In this document: positions 57,774-64,000 of the stretch, one piece after another
How positions within the stretch are numbered: position 1 is the first letter of the stretch
Layout of the letters: each line of letters starts with the position of its first letter
Origin: an uncultured Oscillibacter sp.
GTDB taxonomy: Bacteria; Bacillota; Clostridia; Oscillospirales; Oscillospiraceae
DNA length: 64,000 nucleotides
Assembly (NCBI GenBank): GCA_910587705.1
Contig: CAJUMX010000005.1
Span: forward strand, 62,001 to 126,000
Direction of reading: 5' to 3'
Program-made: the position numbers and the translations under genes
The notes under the pieces: generated by a model
Told to the model about the DNA's origin: nothing
Seen by the model: only the letters and a program-made list of their open reading frames with translations
Database searches by the model: none

Positions 57774-58823
57774 ATGAAAAAGAAATTCTCTCTGCTGATG
57801 GCCGTTCTCATGTTGGCCATGCTCCTTGCCGGCTGCGGCGGCGATAAGGGCGGCTCCGCTCCTGCGGACACCAGCGCCCCTGCCGATACCTCTGCCCCCG
57901 CCGATTCCGGCGACTCCGCCGTGGCCGAGGACACCAATACCGTGGCCGTGGGCGCCGTGGTCATCGCCCGGGACGACGTGCCCGAGGAGGACATCTACGC
58001 CTTCACCTCCGCCATCTTCGAAAACATCGAGGCCATCACCGAGCAGCACGCCAAGGGCGGCGAGCTGGACCTGGACTTCGCCTCCTCCGTCACCTCCGTG
58101 CCCTATCACCCCGGCGCGGCCAAGTACTTCTCTGAAAAGGGCAAAGAGGTCGCTTCCGTGAAGGACGGCGCTGGCTCTGGCGACTCCAAGTCCCTGACCT
58201 TCGGCACCGGCGGCGAGTCCGGCACCTACTACGCCTTTGGCGGCGTGTTGAGCAACTTCGTCTCCAACTCCACCAGCGTCTCCGTCACCGCCATCACCTC
58301 CGGCGGCTCCAAGGAAAACATCGAGAACCTGGCCGCTGGCGATGTGCAGCTGGGCTTCGTCCAGTCCGACGTTATGAGCTACGCCTACAACGGCGAGCGG
58401 CTCTTCGACGCCAAGGTGGAGAACTTCTCCGTGGTAGCCGCCCTCTACATGGAGCAGGTCCAAATCGTCACCACCAATCCCGACATCAAGTCCGTTGCGG
58501 ACCTTGCGGGCAAGTCCGTCTCCATCGGTGACCGGGGCTCCGGCGTATGGTTCAACGCCGTGGACGTGCTGAGCGCCTATGACATCGACCCCGACACCGG
58601 CATCAGCCCCGTGTACCTGGGCTTTGCCGACAGCACCGAAAACCTGAAAGACAAGAAGATCGACGCGGCTTTCGTGGTGGCCGGCGCGCCCACCACCTCC
58701 ATTGTGGACCTGGCTACCAGCGGCCCCGTGTATCTGGTCAGCCTGGATGAGGAGCACACCAACGCCCTGCTGGAGGTCTCCCCCTACTACAGCGCCTACA
58801 CCATTCCCGCCGGGACCTATTGA
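57774..58823 (+). CDS. TAXI-type TRAP substrate-binding lipoprotein, apparently circularly permuted
   Basis: A 349-aa lipoprotein (LAMLLAGC, Cys21) with an Ala/Pro/Asp/Ser linker (residues 28-50). Residues about 56-123 (TVAVGAVVIARDDVPEEDIY to YHPGAAKYFSEKG) match what is normally the C-terminal end of TAXI proteins. Residues 141-349 (LTFGTGGESGTYYAFGGVLS to SPYYSAYTIPAGTY) match the normal N-terminal and middle part and stop exactly where TVAVGA should follow. So the segment order is swapped. Both halves are present once, and the fused DctQM permease is next. It binds an unknown organic ligand. Confidence 0.85.
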   Translation: MKKKFSLLMAVLMLAMLLAGCGGDKGGSAPADTSAPADTSAPADSGDSAVAEDTNTVAVGAVVIARDDVPEEDIYAFTSAIFENIEAITEQHAKGGELDLDFASSVTSVPYHPGAAKYFSEKGKEVASVKDGAGSGDSKSLTFGTGGESGTYYAFGGVLSNFVSNSTSVSVTAITSGGSKENIENLAAGDVQLGFVQSDVMSYAYNGERLFDAKVENFSVVAALYMEQVQIVTTNPDIKSVADLAGKSVSIGDRGSGVWFNAVDVLSAYDIDPDTGISPVYLGFADSTENLKDKKIDAAFVVAGAPTTSIVDLATSGPVYLVSLDEEHTNALLEVSPYYSAYTIPAGTY

Positions 58824-58842
58824 TTTTTCCCCTCGCCATTCC

Positions 58843-58909
58843 CGGCAAGGGCCGCTTCAAGCGGCCCTTGCCGCATTGAAAGGGCAGCCGTCTGCCGCCC
58901 CTTCAATAC
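58843..58909 (+). terminator. Two consecutive stem-loops between TAXI binding protein and permease
   Basis: First a perfect 13-bp stem CGGCAAGGGCCGC/GCGGCCCTTGCCG (58843-58873), then an imperfect stem ATTGAAAGGGC/GCCCCTTCAAT (58876-58909). Neither has a T-run. They probably protect or attenuate the mRNA so the binding protein is made in excess. Confidence 0.6.
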
Positions 58910-58960
58910 GGCAAGGACCCTGTTTTCGTTGTGTTTATTTTAATCAAGGAGTACGATTCT

Positions 58961-61000
58961 ATGAGCGAGAAAGACAAGAAGAACCTCCCCGACGTGGAAA
59001 TCGGCACGGCGGCGGACATGGACGAGGTTATGCGGAAGTATGACCGGGAATCCGCCACCCGCATCTGGGAGGGGAAGCCCAAGGCCGTGGTCAGCGTGGT
59101 CATGGCCCTGTTCTCCCTGTACTGCATCTGGTCCACCCTCCGCTGCACCTGGGATATGCCCATCCGGCTCAGCTCCTTCCTGGGGCTCATCATCGTCATG
59201 GGCTACCTGACCTATCCCGCCCGGAAGGACCACGTAAAGCCCAACTCCATGCCCTGGTATGACATTGTTCTGATGTTCCTGGGGGCGGGCTCCTTCTTCT
59301 ATTACTGCGTGAACTACAAATCCCTGGTCATGGTCATCACCAGCGCGGGCAAGATCAATCCCGCCAGCGAAACCGCCATTCCAAACGCCTGGTTCTATCT
59401 GGTCATCGGCGTGGTGGCGGTCCTCTGTCTGGCAGAGCTCTGCCGCCGCTGCGTGGGGCTTCCCATTCTCTGCGTGGTGGGCGTACTGCTGGTGTACACC
59501 TTTGCCAGCGGCCAGAACCTGGCTCGGGTAGTCTACACCCTGTTCTATGGCACCTCCGGCGTCATGGCCACCCCCATCCAGGTCTGCGCCAAGTTCATCG
59601 CCGTGTTCATCATCTTCGGGGCCTTCCTGGAGCGGACGGGCATCTCCAGCTTCTTCATCGACCTCGCCAACTCCCTGGCGGGCAGCACCTCCGGCGGTCC
59701 CGCCAAGGTGGCGGTCATCTCCTCCGCCCTCTGCGGCATGGTGTCCGGTTCCTCCGTGGGCAACACCGTCACCACCGGCTCCGTCACCATCCCTATGATG
59801 AAGCGCACCGGCTATCAGGGCGAATTTGCCGGAGCTGTGGAGGCGGCGGCCTCCACCGGCGGGCAGATCATGCCCCCCATCATGGGCGCGGCGGCCTTCC
59901 TCATGGCGGAGTATATGGATACCACCTACGCCAACGTGGCGGTAAAGGCCATCCTCCCCGCCCTGCTGTACTTCACCGGCATCTTCCTGGCGGTCCATCT
60001 GGAGGCCCGCCGTCTGAATCTGAAAGGCATCCCCCGGGACCAGCTTCCTAAGTTCGGTATTTTGATCCGCAGCATCTACCTGCTGCTTCCTCTGGTGGTG
60101 CTGGTGTGGATGGTCTCCACCGGCACCCGGACCCTCCAGTACTCCGCCTCCATTGCCATCCTGCTGGCAATTCTGGTGAGCCTGCCCCATATCTTCGCGG
60201 ACAGCCGTGCCCAGCGCAACGAGGGCGGGGCGGTCCGTTTCGGGAAAAACACCGCCGCTATGATCGTCAATTCCCTGGAGGCCGGTGGACGGAGCTGCAT
60301 CACCGTGGCCGTGGCCTGCTCCATGGCGGGCATGGTGGCCGGGTGCATCACGGTGACGGGCCTTGCCTCCAAGCTGATCAACGCTGTCGTAAACATCAGC
60401 GGCATGGTCCCCAACGAGGCCCTGTCCCTGTTCATCGCCCTGTTTTTGACCATGCTCTGCTGCATCGTCCTGGGCATGGGCGTGCCCACCACGGCCAACT
60501 ACTGCATCATGGCCTCCACCTGTGCCCCCATTCTGATTCAACTGGGCATCGGCAAGATTCCCGCCCACTTCTTTGTCTTTTACTTCGGCATTGTGGCGGA
60601 CATCACGCCCCCCGTGGCCCTGGCGGCCTACGCGGGCAGCGCCATTGCCAAATCTGACCCCATGAAAACCGGCGTCAACGCCACCAAGCTGGCCATCGCC
60701 GCCTTCATCGTCCCCTATATCTTCGCCTACAGCCCGGCCATGCTCTTCGTGGACGTGACCAGCGTGTTCCAGGTGATACAAATTGTCGTCAGCGCGCTGC
60801 TGGGCATCTTCGGCGTGGCCGCGGCGCTGAACGGCTTCCTCTTCCGGCCCATTCCCAAGTGGATGCGGCTGGCCCTGGTCATCGCGGGCCTTGCCATGAT
60901 GGTTCCCGGCTCCGCCACGGATGTGGTGGGCCTTGCCGCCCTGGCCATTCTGCTGTTCTATCAGAAATCCATGGCGAAGAAGGACGCAGCCAACGCCTGA
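58961..61000 (+). CDS. TRAP transporter fused permease (DctQ-DctM, TAXI type)
   Basis: A 679-aa membrane protein with about 16-18 helices. The N-terminal four-helix DctQ-like part (about residues 40-190) is fused to the DctM part (FGAFLERTGISSFFIDLANSL, GMVSGSSVGNTVTTGSVTIPMMKRTGY, GVPTTANYCIMASTCAPIL). Fusion permeases of this kind are the normal partners of TAXI binding proteins. Start at MSEKDKKNLPD (58961), behind AAGGAG. It ends before a strong terminator. The substrate is unknown. Confidence 0.95.
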   Translation: MSEKDKKNLPDVEIGTAADMDEVMRKYDRESATRIWEGKPKAVVSVVMALFSLYCIWSTLRCTWDMPIRLSSFLGLIIVMGYLTYPARKDHVKPNSMPWYDIVLMFLGAGSFFYYCVNYKSLVMVITSAGKINPASETAIPNAWFYLVIGVVAVLCLAELCRRCVGLPILCVVGVLLVYTFASGQNLARVVYTLFYGTSGVMATPIQVCAKFIAVFIIFGAFLERTGISSFFIDLANSLAGSTSGGPAKVAVISSALCGMVSGSSVGNTVTTGSVTIPMMKRTGYQGEFAGAVEAAASTGGQIMPPIMGAAAFLMAEYMDTTYANVAVKAILPALLYFTGIFLAVHLEARRLNLKGIPRDQLPKFGILIRSIYLLLPLVVLVWMVSTGTRTLQYSASIAILLAILVSLPHIFADSRAQRNEGGAVRFGKNTAAMIVNSLEAGGRSCITVAVACSMAGMVAGCITVTGLASKLINAVVNISGMVPNEALSLFIALFLTMLCCIVLGMGVPTTANYCIMASTCAPILIQLGIGKIPAHFFVFYFGIVADITPPVALAAYAGSAIAKSDPMKTGVNATKLAIAAFIVPYIFAYSPAMLFVDVTSVFQVIQIVVSALLGIFGVAAALNGFLFRPIPKWMRLALVIAGLAMMVPGSATDVVGLAALAILLFYQKSMAKKDAANA

Positions 61001-61010
61001 CCTTTCGCAA

Positions 61011-61037
61011 AAACCGCCCCGCTTCGGGGCGGTTTTT
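61011..61037 (+). terminator. Rho-independent terminator after the TRAP permease
   Basis: Stem CCGCCCC/GGGGCGG with a 5-nt loop, AAA before and TTTTT after. Confidence 0.9.
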
Positions 61038-61192
61038 CCCTGAAACGGCCCCTTGACGGAAATGTGCGCCTCTGCTTCCATATTTTTGTACAAGATTTTC
61101 CGAAACCTTTCCAGCCCTTCTCCCGTCTAACCTTTATAGGGCTCAAACCCAAATCTTATGAAAATCTTAAGAAATCTGTAACCGTTTTGTTG

Positions 61193-61221
61193 TTGTTTTC
61201 CCCAGCGAACTGTTCTAGTAT
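61193..61221 (+). promoter_or_regulatory. Promoter of the MacAB-like operon
   Basis: TTGTTT (61193-61198), 17-bp spacer, TAGTAT (61216-61221), about 107 bp before the ATG. The leader between has no clear structure. Confidence 0.55.
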
Positions 61222-61327
61222 CAATGATACAGTTATGATGCCAGACCCTGTTATCCTGTCCCTGGGTCACCACAGCGGCGGATTCCGCCGTTTCAGGAAA
61301 TTCATCCAACCATGAAGGAGAAAGCCT

Positions 61328-63028
61328 ATGTCAGAAGTCATGGATCGCGAACAGCAGACCGGGACCGTTCAGGCGGCCCCCGAGGCGGCTCCGCCTCCCG
61401 CGCCGGAAGCGGAAAAGACCTCCCTTTGGAAGAAGTGGAAGGGAATGCCCCGAAAGAAGCGGCGAAAAATTGTCCGGTGGTTCCTCACCCTTCTGATTCT
61501 CACCGCCATCGGCCTGGGGGTCTGGAAATTCCTGTCCGCTAAGAAAGGCGGCGACGAAACCGAGATACTCACCGACGTGGTGCAGTACAACTCCATTACC
61601 TCCACGGTGGAGGGTAGCGGACTGACCAAGGCCAAGGACAGCGAAACCATTACCATCGCCACCACGGGAACCGTGTCCGAGGTCTTTGTCAGCGAGGGCG
61701 ACACCGTGGAGCCGGGCACCCCTCTCTTCGTCATCGACTCCGACGCCGCCCGCTCCGCCGTGGACAAGGCCCGGCAGGACGTGCTGGGCCGGGAGAAGCA
61801 GCTCAACGCCCTTTTGAAGGACGTGGCGGGCCTCAACCTGGCGGCGGGCTACTCCGGCAAGCTGATGGAGGTGGTGGACCTGAACCCCGGGGACACCATC
61901 AGCAAGGAGCAGAAGCTGGCCGTGCTGGCGGACGACACCCGTTTGCGGCTCACCCAGTACTACAGCTACGCCTATGAGGGCATGATTTACCAGGGCCAGA
62001 GCATGGACGTGTCCATCCCCGCCCTGATGAGCTCCCTCCCCGGCACGGTGGAGGCGGTCCACATGGTCAGCCGCATCACGCCGGAGGGCACCAAGCTCTT
62101 CTCCGCCGATATTTTGGTGGAGAACGAGGGGGCCCTTACCGCCGAGATGGCGGCCTCCGCCACCGTGACCACGGAGGAGGGCGAGACCATCTATCCCTAT
62201 GAGCCCGGGAAGCTGGAGTACTACCGCACCGGCGATCTGAAATCCACTGTCAACGGCACCGTCCTCTCCAGCTCCCTGGTGGACTTCCTCCAGGTCACCG
62301 CCGGGCAGGTCCTGGTCCGGGTGGACGGAGAGGACAGCGAGGCGGAGATCTACTCCGCCCAGCAGAGCCTGGACGAGGCCCAGAAGGAGCTGGAGACTGC
62401 CGAGAAAAACCTGGCCAACTGCTCCGCCGTGGCCTCCATCGCGGGCAAGGTCATTGGCCTGACCATGAAGCCCGGAGACGAAATCGCCGCCAACACCACG
62501 GTGGTTACCATTTCCGACACCTCCTCCCTGATGGTCAACGCCACGGTGGACGAGCGGAACGTCAGCGCCGTCCAGGTAGGGACCATGGTGGAGCTGGACC
62601 AGTGGGGCACCATGGCAATGGGCACGGTGGAGAGCGTCAGCCTCTCCAGCACCATCAACAACGGCGTGGCGACCTATCCCATGGTGATCTCGGTGGACAA
62701 CACGGAAGAAACCCTCCAGGTCAACAGCTACATCAACTACAAGCTCACCGCCAGCGAAAACGACAACTGCCTGGTGCTGCCCCTCCAGTCCGTGCGCACC
62801 GTCTCCACCGAGGAGGGCGAGAGCCTGACGGTGGTCTACGTCAAGGGCGACCGGCCGGACAACGTGGTGGAAAACATCATGGCCGACGAGACGATTCCCG
62901 AGGGCTTCTGGCCTGTGGCCGTGGAAATCGGCATCTCCGACAACTACAACGTGGAAATCAAGTCCGGCGTGGAGGAAGGCACCGAGGTCTTTACCCAGAT
63001 TCAGACGGCCAACCCCTGGGGTTACTGA
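61328..63028 (+). CDS. MacA/HlyD-type periplasmic adaptor protein
   Basis: A 566-aa adaptor for an ABC efflux pump. Residues about 50-68 are the membrane anchor (WFLTLLILTAIGLGVWKFL) after a Pro/Ala-rich, then basic, cytoplasmic tail. A lipoyl/barrel-sandwich half is at about 90-140 (TTGTVSEVFVSEGDTVEPGT) and a second at about 370-400 (SIAGKVIGLTMKPGDEI), bracketing beta and helical parts, then a beta-barrel (VNATVDERNVSAVQVG). It is longer than usual MacA (about 370-400 aa) because of an inserted region at 150-350. GGAG lies upstream. Confidence 0.88.
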   Translation: MSEVMDREQQTGTVQAAPEAAPPPAPEAEKTSLWKKWKGMPRKKRRKIVRWFLTLLILTAIGLGVWKFLSAKKGGDETEILTDVVQYNSITSTVEGSGLTKAKDSETITIATTGTVSEVFVSEGDTVEPGTPLFVIDSDAARSAVDKARQDVLGREKQLNALLKDVAGLNLAAGYSGKLMEVVDLNPGDTISKEQKLAVLADDTRLRLTQYYSYAYEGMIYQGQSMDVSIPALMSSLPGTVEAVHMVSRITPEGTKLFSADILVENEGALTAEMAASATVTTEEGETIYPYEPGKLEYYRTGDLKSTVNGTVLSSSLVDFLQVTAGQVLVRVDGEDSEAEIYSAQQSLDEAQKELETAEKNLANCSAVASIAGKVIGLTMKPGDEIAANTTVVTISDTSSLMVNATVDERNVSAVQVGTMVELDQWGTMAMGTVESVSLSSTINNGVATYPMVISVDNTEETLQVNSYINYKLTASENDNCLVLPLQSVRTVSTEEGESLTVVYVKGDRPDNVVENIMADETIPEGFWPVAVEIGISDNYNVEIKSGVEEGTEVFTQIQTANPWGY

Positions 63029-63029
63029 T

Positions 63030-63731
63030 ATGGCAAATCTGATTGAATTGAAAAATATCTTCAAGATCTACGGCGAGGGTCTTGAAAGCGAGGTCCGGGC
63101 CCTGGACGGGGTTTCCCTCACCATACAGCGGGGGGAATTCGTGGCCATTGTGGGCCAGTCCGGCTCCGGCAAGTCCACCATGATGAACGTCCTGGGCTGC
63201 CTGGACATCCCCACCCGGGGGGACTACCTCCTGGACGGCACCGACGTCCGGGAGCTGACGGACACGGAGCTCAGCCGCATCCGCAACAAGGAGATCGGCT
63301 TCATCTTCCAGCAGTACAACCTGATCCAGACCCTAACGGTGCTGGAAAATGTGGAGCTGCCCCTGATTTACCAGGGCATCCGGGCGGACGACCGCTATGA
63401 CATGGCCCTGGAGGCCCTGGACCGGGTGGGCCTTTCCAAGCGCGTGAAGCACAAGCCCACGGAGATGTCCGGCGGCCAGCAGCAGCGGGTGGCCATCGCC
63501 CGGGCCATCGCCACCAAACCCCCCATCATCATGGCCGACGAGCCCACCGGCGCCCTGGACTCCCGGACGGGCCACGAGGTGCTGGAGTTCCTCCAGCAGC
63601 TCAACCGGGAGGGCACCACCGTCATCCTCATCACCCACGACAACGGAATCGCCGCCACGGCCCGGCGTTGCGTGCGCCTCACCGACGGGAAAATCGTGGA
63701 GGACAAGGAACAGGAGGTGGACTGGTTTTGA
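63030..63731 (+). CDS. ABC transporter ATPase (MacB/LolD type)
   Basis: A 233-aa ATPase of the MacB/LolD group. Walker A is GQSGSGKST, Q-loop GFIFQQYNLI, signature MSGGQQQRVAIARAI, Walker B IIMADEPTGALD, and the switch ILITHDN. It starts 1 nt after the adaptor stop and overlaps the permease start by TTGA, so all three are one operon for export of peptides, antibiotics or lipids. Confidence 0.94.
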   Translation: MANLIELKNIFKIYGEGLESEVRALDGVSLTIQRGEFVAIVGQSGSGKSTMMNVLGCLDIPTRGDYLLDGTDVRELTDTELSRIRNKEIGFIFQQYNLIQTLTVLENVELPLIYQGIRADDRYDMALEALDRVGLSKRVKHKPTEMSGGQQQRVAIARAIATKPPIIMADEPTGALDSRTGHEVLEFLQQLNREGTTVILITHDNGIAATARRCVRLTDGKIVEDKEQEVDWF

Positions 63732-64000
63732 ACATCCGTCAGGCAGTGAAAATGGCCTGGAAGTCCATCATCGGCAAAAAGGGCCGCTCCATGCTGACCA
63801 TGCTGGGCGTCATCATCGGCATCGCGGCGGTCATGACCATCGTCTCGGTCATGACCGGCTACGCGGCGAAAACCATGGAGCAGTTCTCCGCCATGGGCAG
63901 CAACAAAATCACAGTCAACATCTACAGCTATATGTACGAGGTGGACGAAAACGGAAACATGGTCAGCTCCGGCAAGGACTACTTTCCAGACCTTTACTCC
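63728..64000 (+). CDS. MacB-like FtsX-type permease (N-terminal part, cut by window edge)
   Basis: An open frame of 91 codons beginning with TTG overlapping the ATPase stop. It reads NIRQAVKMAWKSIIGKKGRS, then the first membrane helix MLTMLGVIIGIAAVMTIVSV, the standard N-terminus of MacB/FtsX permeases, and the start of the extracellular domain (MGSNKITVNIYSYMYEVDEN). No ribosome site of its own; expression is probably coupled to the ATPase. The rest lies outside the window. Confidence 0.88.
   Translation, partial: MNIRQAVKMAWKSIIGKKGRSMLTMLGVIIGIAAVMTIVSVMTGYAAKTMEQFSAMGSNKITVNIYSYMYEVDENGNMVSSGKDYFPDLYS

Noticed and set aside
58940..61093. 717-codon minus-strand frame opposite the TRAP permease
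   Set aside because: Low-complexity His/Gly/Asp translation, no ribosome site; a shadow of the fused permease.
61331..63064. 577-codon minus-strand frame opposite the MacA-like gene
   Set aside because: Shadow frame with no start signal or domain pattern.

Overview
The window looks like a chromosomal segment of a GC-rich, strictly anaerobic Gram-positive gut bacterium of the Oscillospiraceae type (relatives of Flavonifractor, Lawsonibacter or Oscillibacter). The reasons are sigma-A promoters with 17-bp spacers, GGAGG ribosome sites, Firmicute-type housekeeping genes (ylmH, DUF896, smpB, ssrA), an oxygen-sensitive sulfatase-maturating radical SAM enzyme and several solute-binding-protein transporters. 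No ribosomal RNA, tRNA or CRISPR array was seen. The species call is inference from gene content.

Layout: 1-14.5 kb is mostly housekeeping: a MarR/MATE efflux pair, small membrane proteins, htpG, a ZIP metal transporter, a guanine-riboswitch-controlled guanine deaminase, a membrane-anchored XRE protein, an XpaC-family operon, ylmH and an ABC exporter. 14.9-18.3 kb is a response regulator / ABC transporter / histidine kinase operon of the peptide-antibiotic-resistance type. 18.3-25.0 kb is a minus-strand operon of a tripartite tricarboxylate transporter (tctCBA), sulfatase, GntR regulator and sulfatase-maturating enzyme. 25.3-29.9 kb holds poorly known proteins (DUF4230, membrane proteins, an HExxH protein with a cysteine cluster) and degraded sequence. 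29.9-35.3 kb carries a membrane-fused alpha/beta hydrolase, a CoA-transferase, a MaoC hydratase and a LysR regulator. 36.0-43.3 kb is a catabolic cluster: RpiR regulator, 2-hydroxyacid dehydrogenase, TRAP transporter dctPQM, DUF6282 hydrolase and an aldolase.

43.7-48.9 kb is an AT-richer restriction-modification island. It has a controller protein with an upstream palindrome, a PD-(D/E)xK endonuclease-like protein, an overlapping ferredoxin-domain protein whose C-terminus resembles a degenerate nuclease core, and two DNA methyltransferases, one fused to an HTH domain and driven by its own near-consensus promoter. Beyond it lie a secreted metallophosphoesterase, the C-terminal remnant of a tyrosine recombinase beside the tmRNA gene, smpB, a cyclophilin, a CBS protein and a RelA/SpoT-domain protein. 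57.7-61.0 kb is a TAXI-type TRAP transporter whose binding protein appears circularly permuted. The window ends in a MacA/MacB-like export operon that runs off the edge.

The strongest candidates for something new are the Fe-S-containing restriction-modification island, the permuted TAXI binding protein, and the guanine riboswitch whose terminator overlaps the aptamer P1 strand, the layout expected of an ON switch.
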